DNA from: Theristus sp. LFF4_11 | Lineage: Eukaryota > Nematoda > Chromadorea > Monhysterida > Xyalidae | Assembly (NCBI GenBank): GCA_030248135.1 | Contig: JASANC010004871.1 | Location: 92,357-156,356 of the forward strand | Direction: 5' to 3' | DNA length: 64,000 nt | The notes under the pieces: generated by a model | What the model was told of the DNA's origin: nothing | The model's input: the letters and a program-made list of their open reading frames with translations, nothing else | Databases searched by the model: none | Position numbers and translations under genes: made by a program | Shown: piece by piece, positions 1 to 13,189 of the stretch | Numbering within the stretch: the stretch's first letter is position 1 | Layout of the letters: each line of letters starts with the position of its first letter

Positions 1-3000
1 AATTTCGATTTTTAGCTTCAGGAAATCAGAAAAAACTGTTCCGGAGTCCGGGCGTCTGTTACGATGCTCAAAAACTTCATTAAATTCAAAATGTTGTCAA
101 AAATTCAAAAAGTCCAAATGCTGTCTTTGGGATTATTTGACCAACAGACTACTTTTCACAGTTGTTTTATTGTTTTATTCTGTTGCATTATTTTATTTGA
201 AGTTTGGTTGTGGAAGTTTGATTGGTTGTGATTTTTGTTGTTTTTTATTATTGTTCGTGTGCTGAAACTTTGACGAGGTGGCTTTCAAAAAACGGTGAGC
301 AAGCAAGCAAACAAAAACAGGTAGTTTTTTGATCAACAACAAACAATTGCAAAATTCAAAAAAAATCAATCAGAACAACGAACGGGGACAAGAAAACCGA
401 AGACAGAATCTGATCATGTGTGTGGCAAGTTTTACTGGACAAATACAACAAATATTTTGCAGTGAAGGAAGAGCTGAAGCTGGTGCTCATTTCAAAATGA
501 TTTCGTTTGCCAGGGAATTTTATTTGAAATCCCGTGAAAATCGAATCAAACAAAATTGATTTTATCATATTTTATGTGTCATAACAACCTGTGTTGCCGA
601 GGTGTCTCAGATTTATGTTTCAAATTAACAAATCAATATTGTGAAGCACAGCAATGCGGCAGCTAAAAACACTTTTTGAATGCACAAAACGTCGTGCAGC
701 TATGCGGCGCCTCTGCGGGCACTAATTGCACAAATCGCATTCAATAAATCACGCAGCTGCCCCCACAGCTACTGGGGCTTTGCGAACCCGTTTGCATCAT
801 TAGCGCACGCAGCAGGTGCTGCGTAGCTCTGCGGCGTTTTGCGCGTTCGCGTAAGCATAGTCTCGTTGCTCGCGGGGCAGCTATTAATTCAAACTGTATG
901 AATGCGCCTTTATGTTATCAGACACAATCCGTATGCTGCAATAATGCGGGTGGGGTGGAGTCTCGTTTTTCATCCATCTACATTCGATTCTATGCTGTAA
1001 ATTCGTTGCTCATCCTGTGCAGTAGTATGCTGCTGCATTTTCCCTTGGAACTGACATGTTCTTTTCAAATTCTCAACCATCGAGCGGCATGGCGTACTGC
1101 ATCTTACATTTCGTATCAGTCTCCTCATCGACTCGATGTCTTGAATTGAACATACTTCTCTGTTGCTTGTTTTCAGCGCTGCGAATACAGCGAAAAAAAC
1201 ATCAACAGTGACAAAAACCATCTCACGTCTCTTTCACTCTGACTGTGAAATCACGAATTTCTCCGCTCTTTATGGTTAATGTTCTCTCCCCGCGCTTCGA
1301 GTAGCGCGAGCGGGAGTTTCTTCAGCAGAGCGTTGTAAAAAAATCGGCTTTAGCACCCGAAAAATAGTGGAAAAAAACGTGCGCACATGTTCGCTGATCG
1401 GCGGACGGCTTTGTGCGAGCACACAACAGGCACACTGTGTGTGTGTGGTCATGCGCGCTGCGCAAAGGAAGGGGGGCGCACAGGAAGGAAGTAGTTGACG
1501 AATGACATTGCGGTAATTTCGAGTACAGCGCACATTCACCATGCTCAGCGAGTTCTTGCCGCGACAAAATCGCAACTGGCTGAAAAAAAAACACGAATGA
1601 ACGCTTGTACAATGACAGTTACAACTGTAGCTGCAGTGTAGCAATACACCAACGTCAGCAACGATTTCACTGTCGTTATCAATGAATCTGAATTTGTTGT
1701 TTTTTTTGTATTCGCCACCAGCGCGGTTTTCTGTCGTCGCGACAAATCGCTGAACATGTGAATGTGCCTTGAAAGTAAAACCGCGCCCATACATACATCC
1801 CGCACACGAGCACTCTACTATTATTGCGCCAGAAATCCGCTGCGAGGCAATAAAATAGGCTGCAATTGTACACGCGGTGTTTTTTTCTCCGTATTCTCAA
1901 GTCTTGCTGCAACTTCGTCTGATCTGGGCTTTTTTTTCGCTGAAGCGCCGTGCAGTCGATAGTTGGGTGAAACGCGGGATTTTGTAGTGGTACGGTTTTT
2001 CAGATGTGTATGTGGTACATGTATGTGCACCCATATTCGGTCTCCACTAAAATAGTAACACGCAACGTTTCCTTTCGTGTCCCCACACGAATTCACAGTT
2101 TCGTTTTGCAGTATGATCGTTTCGAGACCGTATGTACCGTAGCCAGTGTGTGGTTGTACCGTACCGCGTTTTTCCGCTTTCGCCTGCGCACTTCTCACTG
2201 TTCTGTCGTTTTATTGAGAGAATTGTGTGTGTCGTTTATGCGCCCACCCGCAAACCAACCAAAAACCAACCAACCAACCAACATTGTCTACCGCTATCAC
2301 TATCTTATCTTATCTTTTTTCCGGCAAACTCAACTGTACTACTGAAGACAGAATCATACTGTCAGAAAAACACTGGCCACGAAAAACATCACAAATGGAA
2401 GATTTTGTGTAAAGTAGCTCTCTTTCTCTCTTCCACGTGACCGTGAGTGGATTAGTGGATTGCATCAGTTTGAATGATTTGGCCGTCTCTGATAAATATT
2501 GGAATGGTTGCGAAAATCGCCGTTTTGACATTTTGCGTTTTGGTTAAATTTGGCGGTTTCTTTGTGTTGCCGTTCTTTCGAAATCACCAAATTGAGCAGT
2601 TGCTGTGTGGAGTGGAGAGTACGTTTGAAGAACAAGTCATCTTTTAATTTTCCATTCCATTCCACATCGACTGCACCATTTTTTTTTAAACTGCGATGCT
2701 TTTAAAAATCAACCGACATTAAAAACGTGTCTATATTCAGGCTCTGGTTCTGCGTGGATGGTATGGTTTCAATTGAAATTTGCAACCAGTTCTGATGAAC
2801 TGGCATGAATCACCTATCCGTTGTGCGATTTGTCAATATTTCGCTCCAGACCAGGCATTATCTATTATAGTTTTGTTGTTGTGTGAAAATCGCAAAAAAA
2901 TCCCACAACACCTCTGCTACTAAAAACGACGAAATTGAGGGAACGATTGTTGTCGTTCGTTCCGTGTCATATAGCGCGGCAATAGTAAATCTCATTTATG

Positions 3001-6000
3001 AAAAACTCTCTGCTAGCCACACACTTTGACGGCAGGCTGGATGCTCAACATTTTTGAAATTTCCAGCTGATCATTATTGCTGTTGTTTGGTTGTGGCTGG
3101 CTGCTGTGGTTGTCCGATTCGACTGGGTTGAATAATCTCATCATCATCCACATCAACATTATTTTTGCGATGAATAAATGTGTGTGCGCGCTTTTCAGCG
3201 TTTGATTTTCTGATTCGGCTGCAGCACGCTGCTCATGGTGTTCAACAGACCGTTTCGAAAATTCATTGCATAAATAACAACAAAAACACACACACGCACA
3301 CACCACCAACCACAACAACCACGATAACAACGAACACGTAATACATATGTTACGATATATATTGTGTTGTCGTTCTCGTTATCTGTGTCGATCTCCTATT
3401 CGATATGCTTCACCTTGGTTGTTGTCAGCCATTTGAACAGAGAAACAGAGTTTTGTGAGTTCTTAACGCGATTGATTGTGATTTTATTGGCTTGTTTTTA
3501 GTTGCGACACTCATACATGCACACAGCCTTGTTTCTCTGTATTCTCTCGTTGACGTTCACGAGCAAACGTGTCTGGTTGGTTGGATTTTATCGTTTCTAT
3601 TTTTAGTGTTTGTTTGTACCTGTTGTGCGCTCGCTATGCGTTCGATGGCAGTTTTTATAGGTACCACGACGGACCACCACACCGACAGCACACAAGATGT
3701 TCAAACAAACATATGCTCACCGTTGTTTCGCAATGCGCTGAGGTGCACTTCTAATTTTACAAGCAGCGCACACAAAACGGCTCGCACATTCCAGCTAGCC
3801 CGGGCGTTCGTCACTGTAGACTGCTTGACGCCGGGCTCTGCAATATCGTTCGCATAAAATGCTCGTTGCTGTTCAGTCCACGTCACCATTCACCCACCAC
3901 GTTATTCAGCTGTTCTTCTGTTGCGGTTATCCTTCTTGTTGTAATCGTTGTTTGTGTTAGTTATTGTTCAATGAGAAGCATTTACATTGCTAAAGGTCAT
4001 AGCGTTATTTTTTTGCAGTTTCGATCGCCTCTCGATGTCAGGGTGGTTTGGAAAAAAACAACAGTTCAGCGTGCTTCGGTACCGTGTAACTTTGTGATGG
4101 TTGCCAGTCTAAATGCACAAAACAAGTGCGATTTCTGTAAAGTCATCAGTTGTTAGACACATAATTCGCCTGTAAGATCGGTTTTGTTTATTGTTACACC
4201 ATGCTAACACGGCGGCCAAGCTTTGCTTAGATTGGATGTACAGTGGAGGCCTTTATTCTTTATTCTTTATTCGTCTGAAATTTCAATCATCAAAAATACC
4301 ATTTGTCAGTGTACGCTGGAATTGGAACACAAAAATCACCCAAGCGAAACAACCTTGGTGGGCCGTGTGGCTGTAGCCCAGTCATTTTTGTGGGCCTTCT
4401 TCAGCTCCAGGCTTTGTTCGTGAACGTGGCTCTGGTTTTGCATTTTTTGGTCTTGTTTACGTTTTCAGCCCCTTATTTTTTGCATTTTATCGTGCTAGCT
4501 TTGTCAAAAGAAGCGAAATCCGAAGTGTTTGCTGTGTCATCCCGTCCATCTGTTCTGTTCGGCTTAAGACCATTAAAAAAATCTTTGTGTCTCTCGGGTG
4601 TACGTGGTGTCATCTGATTTCAGAGTTTAACATTTTTAAACACAACAAAGTGCGCTCGTTTCTTGATCAGGTGGCCTGTTGTCTCCGCACGTTTTGTGCG
4701 TATGACTTTTTTCTTTCAAAAAATATGACGAATTTCATTTGTGGAGTGGCATGTGTGTTTGTTTTTGCTGTTCCAGAGCACAAACATGCGCCGAACCCTC
4801 AGATGGTGGTCCCCAACAGTGCGCGCTTGTTGCGGCTGTTTTTGCGCTTTTTTTCTCATCGCGCCCTGGCCCACCCACACTGAAAAAGCTGCAGCGAGCG
4901 ACATTCTTTCAGCGTTTTTTTTCATTGTCGTTTTTTCCATTGCGATCGGTCTTCAGTTTCAGGTTCGCTCTTATTGTTGACAACGAAACCGTTATGGTTT
5001 TTATGATGTCGTCTGCTGTGGTAAGTGTGCGCCTTCATCCACTAAACGCTAAATACTTTTGGAATCTCTTCGCTGGCTTGTTTTCGGCATTAGTTTCACC
5101 AGTTTTCGATGGTTTTTTTCTCAGTGACAACAATCGACACGGACACAGTGATCTCAGATAGATTAGTTTTTTTTCGGTTTGAGCGGTCCTCTCGGTTGCA
5201 AAAATCCGGTACCCGAAATAATATTTTTCATATTTTTTTGCAATCATGGTGGTCTTCTTGTCGCAAGCAAAATTTATTGTTTTTTCCTTGGCTCTTGGCT
5301 GAATCAAGTTTTTTTTCGGTTGAGTTGTTTTTGATAAAGCAAAATGTGCTGGAAAAGCGGTTTCGTCCAGATTTGCAGAAGTATTTTCGTGTGGGTCTTG
5401 AAACTCCCACTGTTAACTCCCATAATTTTTTTCGTTGTTTGCGTTGAGAAAGCAAACAATTTCGAAAGACAGCTTTTGGTTGGTTGGGTCTCTGTCTAAC
5501 TCGACAACCTTTTCATTTCTCTGTCATCATCGTAAGTTCACCGTTTTTGACCCTTTGACATTTTGCGTGAATTTTCCAGGTCTCCGCTGTTTGCACAGCA
5601 TCCACTTGATAGAGCTACAGTTACGGTTTTCTGGGTCGTTTTGTCTTGTCTTTGTCAGTGTCACCCTTTTGAGTAAAATCAGAAATGTGTGTTTTGTTGT
5701 GAAACTTTGAAGTTCAGACTTATATTGACCAAATAGTAGTTCAGATTTTCATGTTCAACAAAGTGATTGATCACGCTACGTTCTGCCAGTCGGAATCCAA
5801 CACCTCTTCTTAAACTTTTAAATCACTTGTTTTCAAAATTGAAAAAAAAATCATTCATTTTTCAGATTATTCACCACTACAAAAGAACGTGAACAGAATA
5901 GGAAGAAAGAAGAAAGACAAAAGAACGCCAAATTGCCAAATTAAACTGCCATAAATGTGCACACTTCTAACGTCTAATAAAAAAGTGCACAAAAAATTAA

Positions 6001-6274
6001 CAAAATAATCGAGAAATTATAACTACAAAATTGTTTACATGTATTTATTGGACCAGTAGAGCTAATCTAATACTTCAGTCTGTCGAAAATCGTAGAAGCA
6101 AGAAACACACACACTCGTCTATATTTTCTCTCGGAATTGCGGGTATAATTCTATTCACATCGTAGCTTTGCCTTCACGCTAAACAAGGCGAAGAACATTG
6201 CGAAACTAAATCACGAAACAACAGCACGGCACGCCAACAAAAAAAGTCCAGGAAAAAAACGCCCTAGAAAAACA
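1..6274. other. T-rich region with no supported gene
   Basis: I find no chain of exons with matching splice phases here. The open frames are short, occur on both strands at once and carry the phenylalanine/leucine/cysteine-rich composition expected from T-rich DNA. Small simple repeats occur, for example a CCAA run near 2258 and a CA run near 3288. The last few hundred bases are upstream of the gene that starts at 6275 and may hold its promoter and 5' untranslated region, but I see no diagnostic element. Confidence 0.5.
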
Positions 6275-9200
6275 ATGCTTAGCGGACAGCAACAGAGAGT
6301 CGAGCGTGAGGCAAACTTGCTGCAGCACCATGACTCGTTTTCAAAATCGACCAGTGACTTTTGGCGGGAACTCACAGCGGGACGGCGACAACCGCCCGAT
6401 TCGGCGACCGTCACGTTGGCGTATCAAAGGTGAATAGGTGCCGTAAATCTTGTCGTTGCCGACCGGTGTTCCGGTCGTTTTGGAATGGACAAAGCTGGAT
6501 TTCCAAAGAGTGACATGTGTTTGTGGTTCGCCATGACATGCTCCCTTGGCGATCAAGCGCCGGTCGACTCGAGACACATTCATATTCATTCATTCGGTTC
6601 ATTCACAAAGCATCTGTCAGCGTGGCAGTCAGCTATGGTTGTTTTGTTTTTTTCACAAATACGAATCAATTGAAAACCGCTGCCATTTCGTTCATTGTTT
6701 CGTATTTCGGTGTCGTCGGTGGCAATTTTCCGATCATCACAACAACAAAAACCCTATATTCACATGCCGTTCAGTTTTTCCTTGCGCAACTCTTTGTTGT
6801 GTGCTGCTCTGTTCAGATTCGTCGAGCGCCTCCAGGAGGACATGGACGCGCGCATCCGTCACGTCATCGAACACGAACAGCTGCAGTTCGAGCGGGCGTG
6901 CGTTGGCGCGCGCAACGATCGCGACAAATTGCTCAGGTTTGAGACTCGTTTGGTTGTTGTTTTTTCGTGTATTCATGCCCCCCGCCCCCCTCACGCTCAC
7001 CGCATCTCGCAACTGCGAGGAAAGAATCGATCGACGTTACGAAAGTACGCCGCACGACACAGCAGCAGCAGCGAGCATTCGTTCTGCAGCAGGGTGACTG
7101 AGCGGCTTCTGTCACCGCTTGTGGTCTGGTGGTGGTGCGTTAGACTCGTTGTCTGTGCGTTCGGGGCATCGAGCCCCGCCGAGGGGTGTATAGGCACTCA
7201 ATGACACAGAGAAAACTCGATGGGCGCCCGACGCGACGGTGTTTTGTAGGCTTTTCTGGGTTAGCCCTGGCTAAAAACATCGCCTAAAATTCCCAACAAC
7301 AACAACAACAACAACAAGCGAGAAACACCACTCACGTGCAGTCCCCTCCCCCCACCCCCCCCCCCCCCCGGCTGACGCTAAATTTGTGCAACACCTTTTC
7401 CGTTGTGCCGACTATAAACATAGAAATTATCTCTGAATCTTAAGAAAATGATTGATGCTGTTTACCTTGAGGAGATGACATATCGAAACATATCCATCCA
7501 TAAAAACGTACATGCCGTTTTCCAAATTTTAAGTAACTTTTTTATTGCTTGGTAAAATGGCTGTGAGACTTTGGTACGTTTTTGGTTGTTTTGATCTTGA
7601 AAAACGGCGTTGCGGGTGATATCTGTTTCTTTATTTTCCTTGTGCGTTGCGCCTCCATACGTCAGCGACGAAACTAAAAGCTGGAAAATGCCAATAACAT
7701 TTTTCCAATTTCGCCGCTTTTTTACGAGCACTGCAAATTGCGAGTGATTTTTGGTTGAGAAGCCGACAGCGTTTTTTTTGTGAGAATGTAATTTTGTGTT
7801 TTTATTATGTGATGACTGCATCGATTTCGCGTGTAGAGTGTTGAAGGTGGTTATAGTTTCGCATCTTGAAAAGGTTAGAAAACATGATTTTTCACGTTTT
7901 TCTCTTTTTGATGAACCGACGTCAATAAAACGTTTCCAATTCGAAAGATCGATTGGATTTTAGTGATTTCACAAGTTCGTTCATTGTGCAGTTTTTTATT
8001 TTGCTGCGCGCAATTTGTTACGCGCCGCCTCCAAGTTTTTCGTCTCGATAAAAATCGAATTATTCCTTTTTCAAAATCCGCTTTTTGCAATTGGCGTTTT
8101 ACTGTTGTTTCGTTCGCTGTATTTTGCATTGGTTTGGTGGGTGGTGGTGTGGTGTGGTGTGATTCGTGCGAAACAAACAATATCCAGGATTACGAGTTTT
8201 TTCAGTTGGGTCGAAGATTCGCTTTTTTAAAACTTTTTTGGTATGTGAAGTGATGCATTGCAAAACAGCAAAACTGTGCACGTTTTTTTCAGTGTTGATG
8301 ATTTTTAGAAACCGGTTTGTGATAAGTTGTTTTTTTCAACGGACTGGCATGAATAATTTTTCATTCTCTATTTGCGTTCGTCGCAATATGTCATAGACGA
8401 TGGACAATTTTGTGGCACAAAAAACACACCACATGTGTTTGTGTAGTTTGACAAAGCAAAAAAAAACAACGCAAGCAAGATTTACCAATTTTGACTGATG
8501 TGAGTTGTTGCTGGTGATAGATTTTTAATGCTACTCAGAGACAGAAATAGCAGTGAAATCGTGGGGTTTGCAGCGTTTCTTTGCTTGACGTTTTGTGGAA
8601 TTTTCTTGAAATAAAGTGCCTGCTTTTTATATGGCACCATATCGTCGCTGGTGTTATCTTCAATTGAAATCTGGGGCTCTTTTGTGCGCTGTTTTGCGTT
8701 GAGTCCGAAAAGCACAATATGGCGTGTTGCGAAGGGCTCGTGTACAATTGCGGCCCGCGAAATTCCGACCCGAAAAATTCCGGCCCGCTCATTCCGGCCC
8801 GAAGAATTCCGGTCCGAAGAATTCCGGCGTCGAAAAATTCCGGCCCGGAGAAATCCGGCTCGATGAATTGTCGACAGCACGAACAATATTAACTCACACG
8901 AAGTGTTTTTTGGTAACAAAATATCGATATTCACGTCGTAAATAAATAAATTTGGTGAACAATTAAAACAAACATTGAAAATACACTGTAACATGTGAAC
9001 ATCGATATTTTATTATCAAAAATCATTTCGTGTGGTTTAATATTGTTCGTGCTGGCAAAAATTCCTCGGACCGGAATTCTCTGGGCCGGAATTCTTCTGG
9101 CCTGAATTCTTCGGGCCGGAATTCTTCGGGCCGGAACTCTTCAGGCCGGAATTAGCGGGCCAGAATTGTACCCCCGTTGCGAAAATTTGTGGGAATCAAC

Positions 9201-12200
9201 GATTATTTGTGAATTGTTGTCGGGGTTATATTTCTGTGGAGCGGGCTGACAAAAAAATGTGTGGGTGAGGGTGATTTTGTTCATGAATTTTACGGCGAAT
9301 GATTTCGTTGCTAATAAATGACGTGAAAAAACATCACTTTGCAAGCACACCGGTAGTTTTTTCTGCCAACGTTTTCAAGAACATTTGAAAATCTCACAAA
9401 TGCTGAAACGAACAATTCCTGCGCAAAAAACCTGACAGACAGAAGGACTGCTGATTTTCGCAATAAATCGCAAGACGAAACACCATAACAGTCCAAACAA
9501 CGGCATCAGGCAAGTGTTTGGCGGTGTTATTTGCTTCTGGCTCGCTCATTGGTTGGTTGAGATCGCAGCTTAATTCAGCGCAACAAACCAATGCAGCTAA
9601 TCAGGAGAGAGCACAACACTCCAGAATTCCGTTGAAAAGTCGCTACAAAAGTCTTCTGCAAAGAAATGTTCATTTTTAAGCCAGACCACGGCACGATTAC
9701 ACCGTATTGCGATTTACCGCCAGTATAGCCCTCTATAACCGCTCATGTTGCACTGGTTTTCGATTAAAAAAAACTGACGTATATTCCCGGGATTAGCGAA
9801 CGCCACAGTCAGAACACAGGGGACCCAAGGACAGAGCGGGCCTGTTTTTTTTCTGTCTGTCCCACGCACGAGATGGGGCATTCATGAACGCAGCTACGCG
9901 TCACCAAATACTGCTTCATGAATGCCGCTTAAATCGTCAATTCCGCAAGTCGACCGCCGCTCAGTGCGGACGTGTCGTGTTACCGCGGAATCGGTTGGGG
10001 GGGGGGGGGGTGGGGACTGCGACGTGCTTCAGACAAAACCAAGAAAAAGGCTGAAAAAAGCAAAAGAGAAGACCGTTTTCTTTTCCTCTCCAGGGCACTG
10101 CAATCGAGCGACCAAGAGTCGATGAGCCTCGAGGGCAGACTGAATCCGCACACGGGTGAGCATCATCAGCATCAGCAGTCACATCAGCAGCGGGCGCACG
10201 GCGGCGACATCAGCCGCCAATCAGTGCACTCATCAGCGTGCCCTGTGGTGACTGCGCCGTCGACCAATGATAAACCAGGTTTGCTTGACTTCTCACTGTG
10301 TACAAGTCCATCTGGATAATATGAACAACTAGCTGATTGGTTCGTTGCACACATGATGCATGCATTGCTGTGCATAGGCAAACTCCACCTCCACCGCAAC
10401 ACCTGCACAGAATGCATGAATCAGATGCGTGCATCAACTGCGCTTGTGTGCAAGCAACCAATCGGCTGGCCAGATCGATTGGACGCTGTTACTGTTATGG
10501 TTTGGCGCGGGTTTTGTTCTGCTGCTGACACTTACAAGGAGCCTAATAAAAACGAATGCTTCGTGTTTCCAATTCAATTCGGAGCCATTGAAAGGCGGAG
10601 TCGGCTTTGTTAGCCGCATAACTTCGAAAACGGACAATGCTTGAGCAACCGAGGCGTGTCTTTTTGTCAGAACAGTCTCACAGACTTATCCGAAACACAA
10701 ACGCAATGGTGCCCATCTATCTCCACCAGGTTCAAGTTCGACAACGGGTATCAGCAACATCAGCAGCATCAGCAGCAGCAACAGTACAAACAAGAACGCA
10801 TCGTCGTTGTTCACGGGCACCAATCGCAGTGGCGTAGTGCCATCGCCGATTCTAATGAACCATCACGAAACATCAACGGACTCGGAGAAACAACACACGA
10901 CGAGCACGGCACTCGATCGGCAGCAGCAGCAGCAGGAGGCGGAGCAACAGCAGCAGGCGCCCGACAGCGCCGTGCCGCCGTCGCCGCCGTCGTTGCCGCG
11001 TAGCTCCGACACGGTTGGTCGAGAATATGAATCGAGAATCGTTTTTTTTGAGTTTGCCCCCCCCCCCCACCTCTCTTTTTTCAGTCAGGCCGCTTTTGAA
11101 AACTCATGTCAAGTTTCGCGCTCATTTTCAACCGAGTGTGTTTCCGTGCACTCCTCTGCGCGCACATTGCTGTGGAGGCGGAGTCTCTCTCTCTCTGCCC
11201 TGCACAGAAAGCCTGCATCACATGAGCACACCAACCAATCAGCTGACAGCCTATAATTTACGAGTGATCAGTCACGCGCGCAAACACAACGACATAAGTG
11301 CTATTTCGTAAACAATAAGTAATAATAATAATCGGGCAGACTTTTCGAGCAATAAAAACCCTGATTTTTAGCCGAGCGACCTACTGAACGACGGCGACGT
11401 CGAGTTCACGGAAGAGAGCGTGTTTGCGTTGGCGCCGCTGACCGCGACGGTCGCAGTGAACAACAACAATAATAATAATAATACGAACACTGGGGCGCAC
11501 GCGCACAAACAACGCCACCACAGTCATTTGGGCGCAACAACAACGACGACACGACCATTGGAGGAGCAACAGCGAGACGACGACGACGAGACGGATGGTT
11601 CGTTGCGAGTGGGAATATGTACTTATAATGGTTATAGTTATGGTTATTACAATATGGCTATTAGAAACGACATACACGGCAGCCTGGTGTGCCTGTTCCG
11701 ACCTGTCAAGAGCAGGCCAGTTGGCTGGTCGGGACAGGCCTTCGAACAGGCATCATCTGCCAGGTTACCAAAAACTTGGAACAAATCACCCATTTTTTCG
11801 TCCATTCAGCAAATTCACCTACCTTTTTTGGCCGGTTTTGCTACCTACCTACCAAAAGGTACAGGCATGAAAATGAGCAATAATTGGCTCCAGTGCGCAA
11901 TTGCCGAAACGACGCGCCTGTTTTGAAGCGAATAACATCATTTCGGCCTGCGGACACATTCGAATCGAGCAAACGTTCTACCGCCATTCGTCTTTTGCTT
12001 GTTTTTGCAGACAGCGGCACGTTCGACGATCTCGGCGTGCTGATTGGGCCGCCGACACGCACGGAAGGCGCCGGGTGTCTCGTGTCGAAGCTCGGCACGT
12101 CGCTGCCGATCACGATCCAGAAGCGCTACTGGCCACCGCCGGAGGCAGTCGACTCGTTGCCGGAGTCGTCGAGCGAGGACGAGAACGGCGACATGAAGGT

Positions 12201-13189
12201 TGGCCGCTTTTTTTCGTTGTTCATCGCCCACCAGTGCTCACCGTTGGCCGCTTTTTTCTGTTGTTAAATCGCCCACCAGTGCTCACCGTTAGCCGACGCA
12301 ATGTGGGCTGATCGAGCGAGCTCGCTCGGGTGCAAACGCTGTGTGCGAGCGGCGTCGTTTGTCCGCCGCCCGGCGGTTTTATGTCTCTTCTCGTCTCTTT
12401 CGCGTTGATATTTCGTTGCCTACAGTTTTACTCTATAACATATCCAGCCAGCTGATTGGTTGATGCGTGCATTTAGTGCATTAATTGCTGTGGAGGCGGA
12501 GTCTGGTTTGCATGGAATATCCATGCATCACGCGACCACCAAGCAATCAGCTAGTTGGATATGTTATAGAGTTCGGACGGTAGTTGCATTAGTGGCATTT
12601 TGCGCATCTCACTATTAGTTGATTGATTAGTTGCTTGCCAGCATCTTTCTTGAAGACACATGCTGGCAAGCGTTGCACTGATTGGTGGTGTTTTTTTTAT
12701 TGGCACTCGTTTCTGATTGGTTGCACATTTGTCACATCTGATCGCTGATTGGCTGACTTCTCGCAGCACGTCTGCCTGCCGCACCGTCCGCCGCCACGCG
12801 ACCGCCACGAGCGAATGAAGCAGCTCTCGCGCACCATACAGGCGCCCGACGATCCGGAGCGTCTGTTCGGCGAGTTTCCGCGTCGGCGCCGCTATCGAAC
12901 GGGCGAGCCGGTGGAGCAGCAGCCGCCTGCGTCGCGGCTAGCCACCGCCACAACTGCGGCCAACCACGCACGGCGGCCGATTGGCGGTGAGTTGGACGAC
13001 TTGTTCGGTGACGACGACGACGACGAGCACGAGGATGAGGACGGCAAGCCGCGAGCGCCGCCGCCGACGGTGATGTTCGCGGGCACAGCGGCCGCACCGC
13101 CGACCACGGTCGTCGCTGCGGGGTACCACCATGGTCAGCGGCATGCGGTGTACCACTGGCCGACGTCGACGAACGTGAATGCGAATTGA
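6275..13189 (+). CDS. Unrecognised protein, about 550 aa, helical N-terminus and low-complexity middle
   Basis: I do not recognise the family. Likely exons are 6275-6429, 6817-6936, 10094 to about 10278, 10671-11013, 11372-11597, 12011-12198 and 12767-13189 (TGA). Splice phases agree at every junction except the third-to-fourth, where the exact donor or a small extra exon is unresolved. The first exon starts at an ATG after a long intergenic stretch and ends at a GTGAAT donor. Exon 2 codes for a charged, probably helical segment (FVERLQEDMDARIRHVIEHE). The middle is rich in Ser, Asn, Gln and His, with two polyglutamine tracts and an eight-residue asparagine run. The last two exons are more conserved-looking: an acidic SSEDENGD patch, a Pro/Arg-rich block (LPHRPPPRDRHERMKQLSRT) and a second acidic run (GDDDDDEHEDED). 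There is no signal peptide or membrane segment. A cytoplasmic or nuclear scaffold is possible, but that is inference. Confidence 0.6.
7111..7318 (+). mobile_element. tRNA-derived SINE, family 1
   Basis: A 208-base element in intron 2 of the unknown gene. The 5' part resembles a tRNA gene, with an A-box-like TGGTCTGGTGG and a B-box-like GGGGCATCGAGCCCC. A family-specific body follows (GGGTTAGCCCTGGCTAAAAA) and it ends in a (CAA)n tail. Five other copies in the window share this order, which is what supports a SINE rather than a real tRNA gene. Confidence 0.75.
8735..9178. mobile_element. Foldback element with arrays of GAATTC-bearing 15-mers
   Basis: The left arm (about 8750-8868) is a tandem array of a 15-base unit close to CGGCCCGAAGAATTC. 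The right arm (about 9055-9170) is the same unit inverted. The spacer is itself an inverted repeat, with CACGAACAATATTAA on one side and TTAATATTGTTCGTG on the other. The whole element could fold into one long hairpin. A second copy is at 24178-24731. There is no coding capacity. It lies in intron 2 of the unknown gene. Confidence 0.7.
9873..9930. repeat. Short F5 hairpin element (GCATTCATGAAGCAG family)
   Basis: A short inverted repeat with GGGGCATTCATGAA on the left and TGCTTCATGAATGCC on the right, around a GCTACGCGTCACCAAATAC core. The same pattern recurs near 15003, 16001, 26523, 37558 and 60943. Confidence 0.6.
10315..10475. repeat. F2 hairpin element (CAGCTGATTGG family), diverged
   Basis: It contains the family landmarks AGCTGATTGGTT, TGCATGCATTGCTGTG, a CTCCACCTCCACCGC core and the closing CAACCAATCGGCTGG. 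The outer ends are eroded. It fills much of the intron between exons 3 and 4 of the unknown gene. Confidence 0.55.
11160..11262. repeat. F2 element, right half
   Basis: GCTGTGGAGGCGGAGTCT, GCACAGAAAGC and ACCAACCAATCAGCTGACAG match the core and right arm of the F2 family. The left arm is not visible. Confidence 0.5.
12430..12574. repeat. F2 hairpin element, well preserved
   Basis: The ends ACTCTATAACATATCCA and TGGATATGTTATAGAGT are inverted repeats. Inside lie CAGCTGATTGGTTG and CAAGCAATCAGCTAG around the GGAGGCGGAGTCTGG core. It sits in the last intron of the unknown gene, about 190 bases before its final exon. Confidence 0.7.

Noticed and set aside
970..1221. Minus-strand 83-codon frame with a hydrophobic start and four cysteines
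   Set aside because: No splice partners, no family resemblance, and an equally long frame opposite. T-rich DNA gives such frames by chance.
7339..7370. Poly-C tracts here and near 17900 and 19552 as regulatory elements
   Set aside because: They are isolated homopolymer runs with no consistent position relative to genes.
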